Notes under the pieces: model-generated
Databases searched by the model: none
Told to the model about the DNA's origin: nothing
The model's input: only the letters and a program-made list of their open reading frames with translations
Source of the DNA: Candidatus Stackebrandtia faecavium
Lineage (GTDB): Bacteria; Actinomycetota; Actinomycetes; Mycobacteriales; Micromonosporaceae
Length of the DNA stretch: 50,991 nucleotides
NCBI GenBank assembly: GCA_019112895.1
Contig: DXIM01000010.1
Coordinates: 1-50,991 of the forward strand
Reading direction: 5' to 3'
Program-made: the position numbers and the translations under genes
Shown: positions 27,039 to 34,480 of the stretch, one piece after another
How the letters are laid out: every line of letters starts with the position of its first letter
How positions within the stretch are numbered: position 1 is the stretch's first letter

Positions 27039-28565
27039 CTACGTGTTGCTGGCCCCCGAGTCGTCCCGGTCCTTACCGCGCAGCTTCGCGTGCCGAACAC
27101 CGTAGACGAAATAGATCACCAAACCGATCAACAGCCATCCCACGAACCTCAGCCACGTCAGTGCGGTCAAATTCAACATCAACCAGACACACGCGACCAC
27201 CGCGAGAATCGGCACCAACGGCACCAACGGAGCACGGAATCCACGCTCAAGATCTGGGCGCTTACGCCGCAGCACGATCACACCGATCGACACCAACACG
27301 AACGCGAACAATGTCCCGACATTAACCATCTCGCCGAGCTCGTCGGCATCGAAGAAGCCTGCCAATATCGACACCAGCACGGCGATGCCGACGGTGATGC
27401 GTACAGGAGTGCCCCTACCGCCGGTCTTGGACCAAGACGCGGGCAGCAACCGGTCGCGCGACATGGCAAACAGCACTCGACTCTGGCCCAACAAGAGCAC
27501 GAGCGTGACGGTCGTCAAACCGATCAACGCACCGAACGACACCAAGATCACTGCCCAGTCGACGCCGTGCGCGGCGAATCCGGTCGCCAGAGTCGACGTC
27601 TCGCCGTCCGGCGTAGTGGCCAGGTCGGTGTATTTCTGCATCCCGGTGATGGCCAGCGCGGTACCGATGTACAGCACTGTCACGATCGCCAGCGAACCGA
27701 GGATCCCTCGCGGCATGTTGCGCTGTGGGTCACGCGTTTCCTCCGCCGTCGTCGCGACAATGTCGAAACCGATGAAGGCGAAAAACACGATCGACGCCCC
27801 CGCCAGCACGCCGTACCACCCGTAGGTGACGCCCGCGTCGCCCAACAGGTACGAGAACAGAGACGACTCGAGTCCGGACGCTTCGGGCGGTGCCGGCTTA
27901 GACGGCGGGACGAACGGCACCCAGTTGCTCGGGACGATATATGCGGCACCGACTACGATCACCAACAGCACGACGCTGACCTTGATCGCCGTGATGACGG
28001 TATTGACTTTCGCCGACAGCGACATTCCTGCGGCCAGGATCGCGGACAACACTACGACCAGAAGCACCGCGCCCCAGTCAAACGAGTCGATGGTGATCGG
28101 GCCAAGCTTCCATGGCCCGATCGGCACATTCGATGTCAGGTGGACGCCAATTTGCGCCGTGGCCTCCTGCAGGTACGTCGACCATCCCTTGGAGATGACG
28201 CCGGCGGCCACAGAAAACTCCAGGACCAAGTCCCAGCCGATGATCCACGCGATGAATTCGCCCATCGTCGCGTACGAATACGTATATGCGCTCCCCGCCA
28301 CGGGAAGCGTCGAGGCGAACTCGGCGTAGCACAGCGCGGCGAGACCACAAGCGACCGCGGCGATGACGAAGGAAATCATGACGGCGGGGCCCGCATAGTC
28401 GCCGGCGGTTTCGGCTGCGACGGTAAAGATACCGGCGCCGACCACGACCGACACACCAAAGATCGTCAGATCCCAGGGGCCCAGTGTCCGTTTGAGCCTG
28501 CGCCCAGGTTCATCGGTATCACTAATGGATTGTTCAATGCTTTTGGTGCGCCACAAACTGGACAT
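27039..28565 (-). CDS. APC-superfamily amino acid permease
   Basis: A 508-residue membrane protein with twelve or more hydrophobic helices. The start of helix 1 (LTIFGVSVVVGAGIFTVAAETAG) and the consensus region with AALCYAEFASTLPVAGSAYTYSYATMGEFIAWIIGWDLVLE are typical of the cationic/neutral amino acid transporter group (CAT/YfnA-like). The substrate is probably an amino acid but cannot be named. ATG 28565 is preferred because AGAGGTG precedes it; a GTG two codons upstream is an alternative. It is downstream of its own promoter and a long leader, and upstream of ilvD on the same strand. Confidence 0.9.
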   Translation of the reverse strand: MSSLWRTKSIEQSISDTDEPGRRLKRTLGPWDLTIFGVSVVVGAGIFTVAAETAGDYAGPAVMISFVIAAVACGLAALCYAEFASTLPVAGSAYTYSYATMGEFIAWIIGWDLVLEFSVAAGVISKGWSTYLQEATAQIGVHLTSNVPIGPWKLGPITIDSFDWGAVLLVVVLSAILAAGMSLSAKVNTVITAIKVSVVLLVIVVGAAYIVPSNWVPFVPPSKPAPPEASGLESSLFSYLLGDAGVTYGWYGVLAGASIVFFAFIGFDIVATTAEETRDPQRNMPRGILGSLAIVTVLYIGTALAITGMQKYTDLATTPDGETSTLATGFAAHGVDWAVILVSFGALIGLTTVTLVLLLGQSRVLFAMSRDRLLPASWSKTGGRGTPVRITVGIAVLVSILAGFFDADELGEMVNVGTLFAFVLVSIGVIVLRRKRPDLERGFRAPLVPLVPILAVVACVWLMLNLTALTWLRFVGWLLIGLVIYFVYGVRHAKLRGKDRDDSGASNT

Positions 28566-28691
28566 CGTCACCTCTATAGAGCCGATACCTGCCTAGGGGA
28601 TCCTGGCACGTGGCATGCACGATACGGAGTCGCCGCGCCGCGAAAACGACACAGACCGCCCATAAGGGCCATGGCACGCGCGCCTTGTCGG

Positions 28692-28720
28692 AGGCTAAAA
28701 CATCCCGACGTCGCTGACAA
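28692..28720 (-). promoter_or_regulatory. Promoter of the amino acid permease gene with overlapping inverted repeat
   Basis: TTGTCA (28720 to 28715) and TAGCCT (28697 to 28692) are spaced by 17 nt on the minus strand. The predicted start near 28685 gives a 5' leader of about 120 nt. The -35 box overlaps an inverted repeat TGACA-AGACA-TGTCA (28715-28729) that could bind a repressor. I recognise no riboswitch in the leader. Confidence 0.5.
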
Positions 28721-28791
28721 GACATGTCACAGACCGGCCCCACACATCGACGATCCCTACGGGAACGAAACGGCAGCGCATGCCGCTCGAA

Positions 28792-29256
28792 TCACGCGGC
28801 CTGGCTCGCCAATTTCCGAATCTGGACGCCCAGAATCTGGTCAACCGGACATGGTCCATATTGTTTCGAGTCTTCACTGTGCGGGTGATCGCCGAGCACC
28901 GCGACATGCCCTGACGGGACCGTGCCACTGCGACGCAGCTCCGCCGGATACGGATCGCCCGCCACCGCCACCACGCGTTTGATGAACCACTGAGTTTCTT
29001 TGAGGTCCCCGATGGCCGGCGGCGCGCCGTGCCAACCCGTGACGGTATGCGGTCGCGCCACGACGACGATTCGGCCACGGCGCAGCCCGAAAATGCCTCT
29101 CCGCACGAGCACACGGTCCCGCGGATACAGGCTCGGGCTCATGCTGAAGCCATCGACGCTGATCGCCACGAGTCGTGCCCGCGCCCATGCCGCCACCCCG
29201 GCGGCTCCCGCCAGGACTCCCGCTCCAGCTGCCAACGCGATAACTTTACGACTCAT
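28792..29256 (-). CDS. S26-family signal-peptidase-like serine protease
   Basis: A 154-residue protein with one N-terminal membrane helix (about 5-24) and a compact S26 fold. The catalytic Ser38 lies in GFSMSP and the general-base Lys93 in WFIKRVVAVAGD; box E is GDHPHSEDSKQYG. The small size resembles the Ni-superoxide-dismutase maturation proteases, but no sodN gene is in the window. ATG 29256 gives a natural basic-then-hydrophobic N-terminus and has TATATT seven bases upstream, suggesting a leaderless promoter; ATG 29277 is an alternative. It follows the peptide exporter by 55 bp on the same strand and may mature an exported product. Confidence 0.85.
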   Translation of the reverse strand: MSRKVIALAAGAGVLAGAAGVAAWARARLVAISVDGFSMSPSLYPRDRVLVRRGIFGLRRGRIVVVARPHTVTGWHGAPPAIGDLKETQWFIKRVVAVAGDPYPAELRRSGTVPSGHVAVLGDHPHSEDSKQYGPCPVDQILGVQIRKLASQAA

Positions 29257-29311
29257 GGCGGCCAATATATCTGCCATGTCTACCCAGTAGGGATCGGATG
29301 GTGTCCCAGCG

Positions 29312-31231
29312 TCACGTCTCCGCAGGGCCGCCGCTCGGCAATGCCGAAGACTCAACCGAATCCGCTACATAATTGGCGGCCTGGATCGTGAACAGCCGCG
29401 CATACTCGCCCCCCGACTCCAGCAGCGAAGCGTGATCACCGATCTCCGTGATCTGACCGTCCTGCAGCACAACGATCGCGTCGGCATGCCGCACTGCCCC
29501 AAGCCGGTGCGAAATGAGGATGCTGGTGGCGCCCTCGCGATATTCGCGGAGCTTATCGTGCATCTCCTGTTCGGCCGCGGCGTCCAAACCGGCACTGGGT
29601 TCGTCGAGGATCAGCAAGTCCCGTTGGACACGCATCATTGCCCGCGCCAACGCTATGCGCTGCCATTGGCCGCCCGACAAGGTCATGCCGTTGACGGGGT
29701 CCTCATTGTCTTCTCCCTGGAAAAAGATGCGCGACAGCATCGTGTCGTAGCCTTTGGGCAACTTCGAGATGAAGGAATGCACATCGGCTTCCGTCGCCGC
29801 GTGGACAATGCGTTCACGGTCATGCAAATGTTCCAGGTCGCCGACGCCGATATTCTCGTCTGCCCTCAAGTCGTAGGACATGTAGTCCTGAAAGACCGCA
29901 CTGATGTGATCGCGGAACTCGGACACTTCGGCGTCGCGGATGTCCACACCATCCCATTTGATAGCCCCATGGGTCGGGTCGTAGAGACGGCACAGCAGCT
30001 TCACCAGGGTGGACTTACCGGCGCCGTTGAGTCCGACGAGCGCCAGCGACTTACCGAACGGGATGTGCATGCTGACCCCTTGGAGTACCCACGGGCCGTC
30101 GTCGGTGTAGCGAAACCACACGTCCTCGAGGTCGATGCCCTGCCGCAACGGCGCAAGCGCGACGGGGTCGTCGGGTTTCGGCAGGTCGCTGTCCATGTCC
30201 GCGACATCGACGTAATGACCGAACAGCAGTAGATTCTCGTAGCCGGTAGTCGCGCCCGACACTCCCTGCGAGATCGCGGCCTGGACTCCGGCGACGGCGG
30301 CCACGAACGCCGACACGTCACCGATGCTGAACTCGCCACGCAGCGTCGCCGAGATCATCCATATCAGACCACCTCCGGCGATGATGGCACCCAGCGCCGA
30401 TAGTGGCCCCTGGCTGATCACTACTTTGCGATCGACCCGTTCCTCAGCCGCATTGATCTGTTTGGTTTCGTTGCGCATCCGTTTGGCCAGGAAATCGCCG
30501 AGGCCGAACAAGCGGATCTCTTTCACGGCCGCCAGGTCGAGCATCAGCATCTGGTAGAACAGCTGCCTGCGGTTACGCGGGCTTATGCTCCACATCATGC
30601 TGGCTTGTTGGCGACTGATGCGAAGCTGCACCAGCAGCGCGGGTACGGCCGCCAAGATGGTGATCACGGTGATGAGCGGACTGATGACAAGCAGGACCCC
30701 GAGGAAACTGGCCACGCTCACCGCGCTTTGCACCAGCCCGAACACGGATGTCGCGACCTGGTCGGGGGCGGTGGTTGCGGCCTGCTGCGCCATTCGCAGC
30801 CGATCCAGGAATGCCGGATTTTCGAAACGACGCATGCCTTCGAAGCCGTTTACGGATTCGTAGAGCCGGTCCTGGACGATCAGGGTCACGCCGCGTTTGA
30901 GTCTGGACTGGACGTATTCACTGACGAACGGCGCGGCGGAAACGAGCACACCGAGGATCGCGATCCCGGCGACCAGCACCATAGGGCTGACGTCGGGAGG
31001 CGCCTGGCCGGCGGGTATCGCGTCGTCCGCGACACCGTTGTACTGCAGCGCCTCCAACAGCCATTTCGTCAGCAGCGTGACGGCCGCCGGCAGCGCGCCC
31101 TGCGCGACCGTCGCGAACAGGTAAACGGTCGCGGATATGGGCCCTGCCTGCCAGATCAGCGCCAACGCCCGCCCGCCGCGGGAACACAGTCCCCGGAAAC
31201 CGCCGACCTTCGTCACCTCGGGTTGGTCCAT
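29312..31231 (-). CDS. ABC exporter with fused membrane and ATPase domains (peptide/lipid type)
   Basis: A 639-residue half-transporter, expected to work as a homodimer. Residues about 25-330 form the six-helix membrane domain, and the ATPase follows. Walker A is GLNGAGKST (400-408), the signature LSGGQWQRIALARAM starts at 518, and Walker B LLILDEPSAGLD is at 539-550. Transporters of this subgroup occur in peptide natural-product clusters. No C39 peptidase domain precedes it, so leader removal would need a separate protease, such as the S26 protein downstream. The ATG at 31231 has GGAGGCG upstream and lies five bases after the stop of a 47-codon ORF. Confidence 0.92.
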   Translation of the reverse strand: MDQPEVTKVGGFRGLCSRGGRALALIWQAGPISATVYLFATVAQGALPAAVTLLTKWLLEALQYNGVADDAIPAGQAPPDVSPMVLVAGIAILGVLVSAAPFVSEYVQSRLKRGVTLIVQDRLYESVNGFEGMRRFENPAFLDRLRMAQQAATTAPDQVATSVFGLVQSAVSVASFLGVLLVISPLITVITILAAVPALLVQLRISRQQASMMWSISPRNRRQLFYQMLMLDLAAVKEIRLFGLGDFLAKRMRNETKQINAAEERVDRKVVISQGPLSALGAIIAGGGLIWMISATLRGEFSIGDVSAFVAAVAGVQAAISQGVSGATTGYENLLLFGHYVDVADMDSDLPKPDDPVALAPLRQGIDLEDVWFRYTDDGPWVLQGVSMHIPFGKSLALVGLNGAGKSTLVKLLCRLYDPTHGAIKWDGVDIRDAEVSEFRDHISAVFQDYMSYDLRADENIGVGDLEHLHDRERIVHAATEADVHSFISKLPKGYDTMLSRIFFQGEDNEDPVNGMTLSGGQWQRIALARAMMRVQRDLLILDEPSAGLDAAAEQEMHDKLREYREGATSILISHRLGAVRHADAIVVLQDGQITEIGDHASLLESGGEYARLFTIQAANYVADSVESSALPSGGPAET

Positions 31232-31235
31232 CGGC

Positions 31236-31379
31236 TTACGCCTCCGCAAGTGGTTGCCGACCGGCCACGGAGCGGGCCGCGGTCGCGGGTACGTCGAACA
31301 TCACGGCCGAAGGCCCACTGGTGACACAGACTGCATTCTGCAGGCGGCGTTTTCCACGAAACGCGGTCAAGAAGGCCAT
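31236..31379 (-). CDS. Small peptide ORF directly upstream of the ABC exporter (candidate secreted peptide precursor)
   Basis: A 47-codon ORF beginning MAFLTAFRGKRR and ending RQPLAEA. It has a basic N-terminal third, a hydrophobic/Ser-Thr middle with a single cysteine (NAVCVTSG) and a Pro/Ala-rich end. AGGAG lies about 11 bases before the ATG, and the TAA stop is followed by the exporter start after five bases, as in coupled genes. Third positions are roughly 70% G/C, consistent with coding. No modification enzyme is adjacent, although a MoaD/ThiS-like gene lies 150 bp upstream. It may be a secreted peptide, or simply a translational coupler for the exporter; I do not recognise the family. 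Confidence 0.5.
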   Translation of the reverse strand: MAFLTAFRGKRRLQNAVCVTSGPSAVMFDVPATAARSVAGRQPLAEA

Positions 31380-31403
31380 GAGGGGGTGGCTCCTAGTCGG
31401 GAG

Positions 31404-31422
31404 GTGGACACGTTAAGTCCAC
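31404..31422. promoter_or_regulatory. Inverted repeat upstream of the peptide-exporter unit (candidate operator)
   Basis: GTGGAC (31404-31409) and GTCCAC (31417-31422) are perfect arms over 7 nt, located 25 bp upstream of the peptide ATG. The next 70 bp upstream (31425-31500) are clearly AT-richer than the surroundings, as expected for a promoter region, though no clean -35/-10 pair stands out. Confidence 0.4.
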
Positions 31423-31529
31423 ATTGCTCGACACTACGGTCGACCACATCCTAACAATAAATCTCGCCATAACTAGATACGTCGAACCGCAATTTCCGCC
31501 CACTCTCCACTTACTTCGACGACGCCGGC

Positions 31530-31814
31530 TCAACCGCCAGCTACCGACGGCAATATGTGTACCTGTACCCCGTCGACGACTTCGGTATCCAAACCAGACA
31601 ACGTGCGGCACTCGTCCATGCCGACGAAGACGTTGACATACCGACGCAGGCGGCCCTGTTCGTCACGCACCCGCCGGTCGAAGCGCGGATACTGCGCCGA
31701 CACTGCGTCCAGAACCTGCCGCAGCGTCCAGCCGGCCTCGGCCGGAACCGGCATCCTGGCCCTGCCACCACACTCGCCGCGCAAGGCACCGGGAATCAAA
31801 ACCGTCACCATCAT
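31530..31814 (-). CDS. MoaD/ThiS-family sulfur-carrier-like protein
   Basis: A 94-residue beta-grasp protein. TLRQVLDAVSAQYPRFDRRV, YVNVFVGMDECR and the C-terminal VQVHILPSVAGG match MoaD/ThiS proteins, including the terminal Gly-Gly that is adenylated and thiocarboxylated. The partner pathway (molybdopterin, thiamine, cysteine or another thio-modification) is not indicated; no E1-like ThiF/MoeB is present in the window. It starts at one of two adjacent ATGs (31814 or 31811) and follows the Asp-box repeat protein by five bases, a pairing that I recall in other actinobacteria. Confidence 0.88.
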   Translation of the reverse strand: MMVTVLIPGALRGECGGRARMPVPAEAGWTLRQVLDAVSAQYPRFDRRVRDEQGRLRRYVNVFVGMDECRTLSGLDTEVVDGVQVHILPSVAGG

Positions 31815-31819
31815 CACGT

Positions 31820-32917
31820 TCACACCCTCGCCACGCGCACACACAAAACGTCGGGAAGGTGACCGACGACCTGGTGCCACTGGCCGTCTGAATCGCGCGC
31901 GGCGTACACGTCCCCGCAACGGGTCCCGAAATAGAAGCCCGGATCCGTGTCTTCGTCGTCGGTACAGGCGGCATCGCGCAGCACGATCCCGAAATACGGC
32001 CCGGATGACAAGCCATCATTCATCGCGTGCCAGCTGCGGCCAGCGTCGTCTGAGCGGTACACCTGCAACCTGTGCTGCGTCGGGAAACGCTCCATAGCTG
32101 ACGACACCGGAAAGCTGAAGACCGTATCGTCCCGGCTCGGGTGCGCGACGATCGCGAAGCCGAAATCGGACGGCAAACCGTCAGCGATCGACACCCACGT
32201 CGCACCCTCGTCGTCGGACCGGTACACGCCGCCATGGTTTTGCGCGTATAGGCGTTCGCGGTTCGAACCGGCGCGCGCAACCTTGTGGACGCATTGCCCG
32301 AACGTCGGGAAGCGGTCCGGCATGAAGTCGGCCTCGATGCCGTTGTTGCGCGGCACCCAGCTGCGACCGCCGTTGTTCGAGGCATACACGCCGCCGGTCG
32401 ACATGGCGACGAGGAGCGATTCCGGGTCATCCGGGTGCGGCAAGACCGTATGGATGGCGGCACCGCCTGCACCGGGGAACCATTCGCTGCGATGCGGGTG
32501 GTCCCACAACGCCCGGTTCAGGCCGAAGGTGAGCCCGCCGTCGTCCGACCGGAACAACGCATGCGGCTCGACGCCCGCGTAGACCGTGTCGGGCCCCGGG
32601 CCGAAGGAGAACTGCCAGGCGCGTTCCAAGGAAGCGCCGTCGTTCGCACCGAAACGGATCGGTGCCTCTTGCGGCTCCGTCCACGATTTACCCAGGTCGT
32701 CCGAATGCCACACCGACGGACCATAATGGGCGCTATCGCCTCCGGCCAAGATGCGCGGTGTGGCACGGCGCCTATCGATGCCGACGGCATACACGCCGGA
32801 CGGTCCGGTGCTGTCTCCATCTGGCCCGACCGGCCCCTGGATATCCCAGTCGCGCCGGTCGCGGCTGGAGGCTGTGAAAAGGCCCTTCTTCGTGCCGATG
32901 GCCATCAAATAAGTCAT
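31820..32917 (-). CDS. Asp-box (BNR/sialidase-like) beta-propeller protein
   Basis: A 365-residue beta-propeller without signal peptide. Five Asp-box motifs of the SxDxGxxW/F type are visible: SDDLGKSW (72-79), SDDGGLTF (124-131), SNNGGRSW (180-187), SDDEGATW (234-241) and SDDAGRSW (289-296). The regular spacing indicates a six- or seven-bladed propeller like sialidases and WD40/YVTN-like photosystem assembly factors. Catalytic sialidase residues cannot be confirmed. GGGGGAAGC precedes the ATG at 32917. It overlaps in operon logic with the MoaD-like gene five bases downstream; a cytosolic scaffold or sensor role is as likely as an enzyme. Confidence 0.85.
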   Translation of the reverse strand: MTYLMAIGTKKGLFTASSRDRRDWDIQGPVGPDGDSTGPSGVYAVGIDRRRATPRILAGGDSAHYGPSVWHSDDLGKSWTEPQEAPIRFGANDGASLERAWQFSFGPGPDTVYAGVEPHALFRSDDGGLTFGLNRALWDHPHRSEWFPGAGGAAIHTVLPHPDDPESLLVAMSTGGVYASNNGGRSWVPRNNGIEADFMPDRFPTFGQCVHKVARAGSNRERLYAQNHGGVYRSDDEGATWVSIADGLPSDFGFAIVAHPSRDDTVFSFPVSSAMERFPTQHRLQVYRSDDAGRSWHAMNDGLSSGPYFGIVLRDAACTDDEDTDPGFYFGTRCGDVYAARDSDGQWHQVVGHLPDVLCVRVARV

Positions 32918-33033
32918 GCTTCCCCCAGTTCACTCGCACGGTCCGTAACACCATGCACCGCGGCTGTGACATCGAGATCGCACCGACCGAGCCCACGGCA
33001 TTCATCTCCCACCCATATGACAGCATCGATTCC

Positions 33034-33471
33034 ATGACGGTCGTCAAGAAAAAGCCCACTCGCCTGCAATTTCGTCGCAGCGGAGCCGTCGCGCTCGCCG
33101 CGATACTGGTGACGGTGATCGTGATGCCGTTCGCGGGCGCCGTGTTCCTGGAGCTCGAGGGCCTGTCAAAGGTCGTGCTCGCCCCCGTCGCCCTCGCCGC
33201 CCTCATCGTCCCGTTGCTGATCGCCGCATGGTCCTTGCGGTCAGGCGTGGACGTAACCGCAGACGGCATTACCGTGCGCGCGCTAGTGGGCCGCCGCGTC
33301 ATCCCGTGGACTCAAGTGGACGGCTTCGACGCCTCCGACCGGGTCGTGCACCTCGTCACGACACACGGCACCCATCTGGCGCTGCCGGGCGTCCCGCCGT
33401 CCGATGTGCAACGGCTCATCGACCTAGGTTCTCCGCACAAAGACGACGCAGGCGACGACGTCACGAACTGA
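33034..33471 (+). CDS. Two-helix membrane protein with bacterial PH domain
   Basis: A 145-residue protein with a basic N-terminus, two transmembrane helices (about 16-38 and 44-66) and a C-terminal PH-like domain (about 72-130, including GVDVTADGITVRALVGRRVIPWTQVDGF). Such small membrane-PH proteins are common in actinobacteria and of unknown function. The ATG at 33034 is chosen because the residues from the earlier in-frame ATG at 32953 are not hydrophobic or conserved. It is divergent from the Asp-box protein and convergent with the hydroxyacid dehydrogenase. Confidence 0.78.
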   Translation: MTVVKKKPTRLQFRRSGAVALAAILVTVIVMPFAGAVFLELEGLSKVVLAPVALAALIVPLLIAAWSLRSGVDVTADGITVRALVGRRVIPWTQVDGFDASDRVVHLVTTHGTHLALPGVPPSDVQRLIDLGSPHKDDAGDDVTN

Positions 33472-33528
33472 ACCTCGACGCCGTTGCGGCGCGAGCAAAC
33501 ACACGTTCCCCGCGCCGCACGCTCGGCG

Positions 33529-34440
33529 TCAGTAATCGCCCGAGATCACGTTCTCCAGCGGCTCGTCGCGCGCAAACCGACGCAGTTGTCCGCCCACGAA
33601 CTCATAGGCGGTAGGGACCATATCGTCCAAGGCTCCGCCCACATGCGGAGTCAGCAACAGTCCCGGCGCTTCCCACAGCGGATGGTCCTGCGGCAGCGGT
33701 TCCGGATCCGTGACATCCGCAGCCGCCGTGATGCGCTCGCTCTTCAGCTCCGCCAACAACGCATCCGTCACCACGACGGGGCCGCGCGCGGCGTTGATGA
33801 ACAACGCCCCGTCCTTGAGCCGAGCGAGGAAGGCCGCATCGACCATGCCTCGGGTGTCGTTGGTCAGCGGCAAGACCATGACAACGACGTCGGCATCCGG
33901 CAGCAGTGTGGGGAGCTCGTCGACGCTGTGGACCCCATCGCGTGCGCTGCGCGCCACCAGTATCGGCTCGGCACCGAATACGGACACGCGAGCGGCGATC
34001 GCCTTGCCGATGTCTCCGGCCCCGACGATGAGGACCTTCTTACGCGCCAGCGACGTCGTGACGCGGGGTTCCCATTGCGCGTTCTGCTGGGAGCGCACGA
34101 AATGGTCGAAACCGCGCAGCGACGTCAGCATCGCGGTCAACACCCATTCAGAGGTGGACGCAGTATGCACGCCGCGCGCGCTGCACAGCGTCACCGAATC
34201 CGCAACCTTGCTCGTCCACGCGTCCACGCCGGCGGTCAGAAGCTGAACCACGCTCAGCGCGGTCATGTCGGCGAGCCTGTCCGTCGTTCCCTGCGCCGAC
34301 AGGAACCCTGGAACCCAGAAATCGACCGTCGACGGATCCGAGGGATAGTCCCCCTTACCGTCGTATACCTCCAGCGTAATGCCCTCAGGAACTTCCCCGA
34401 GTGCCCGCTTCCCCGACTCATGCGCAATCCATGCCTTCAT
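33529..34440 (-). CDS. D-isomer-specific 2-hydroxyacid dehydrogenase
   Basis: A 303-residue NAD(P)-dependent dehydrogenase. The nucleotide-binding motif is VLIVGAGDIGKAIAARV; the catalytic triad is Arg in NAARGPVVV, Glu in DVTDPEPLP and His in LLTPHVGGA. It lacks the ASB and ACT domains of SerA, so it is one of the generic glyoxylate/hydroxypyruvate or other 2-ketoacid reductases; substrate unknown. The ATG at 34440 is part of a palindrome, and TAACAT lies eight bases upstream, suggesting a message with almost no 5' leader. It is divergent from the lipoprotein gene, with only 40 bp between the starts. Confidence 0.9.
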   Translation of the reverse strand: MKAWIAHESGKRALGEVPEGITLEVYDGKGDYPSDPSTVDFWVPGFLSAQGTTDRLADMTALSVVQLLTAGVDAWTSKVADSVTLCSARGVHTASTSEWVLTAMLTSLRGFDHFVRSQQNAQWEPRVTTSLARKKVLIVGAGDIGKAIAARVSVFGAEPILVARSARDGVHSVDELPTLLPDADVVVMVLPLTNDTRGMVDAAFLARLKDGALFINAARGPVVVTDALLAELKSERITAAADVTDPEPLPQDHPLWEAPGLLLTPHVGGALDDMVPTAYEFVGGQLRRFARDEPLENVISGDY

Positions 34441-34451
34441 GACAAGTCATG
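34438..34451. promoter_or_regulatory. 14-bp palindrome in the divergent promoter region
   Basis: CATGAC-AA-GTCATG is a perfect inverted repeat. It contains the start codon of the minus-strand hydroxyacid dehydrogenase and lies 30 bp before the plus-strand lipoprotein start, so one bound protein could control both. Only the symmetry and location support this. Confidence 0.4.
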
Positions 34452-34480
34452 TTACTGTCGGCGCCCGTTACCCTGGCAAT

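Noticed and set aside
28566-28791. Amino-acid riboswitch in the permease leader
   Set aside because: The leader is long enough, but no lysine, glycine or guanidine riboswitch motif could be recognised.
26958-28982. 674-codon open frame on the plus strand
   Set aside because: It is antisense to the amino acid permease and ilvD 5' region; its translation is rich in His, Arg and Gln without any domain, as is usual for shadow frames in high-GC DNA.
28792-29256. Assigning the S26 protease as Ni-SOD maturation protease (SodX)
   Set aside because: The size fits, but sodN is normally adjacent and is absent here; the exporter context is at least as informative.
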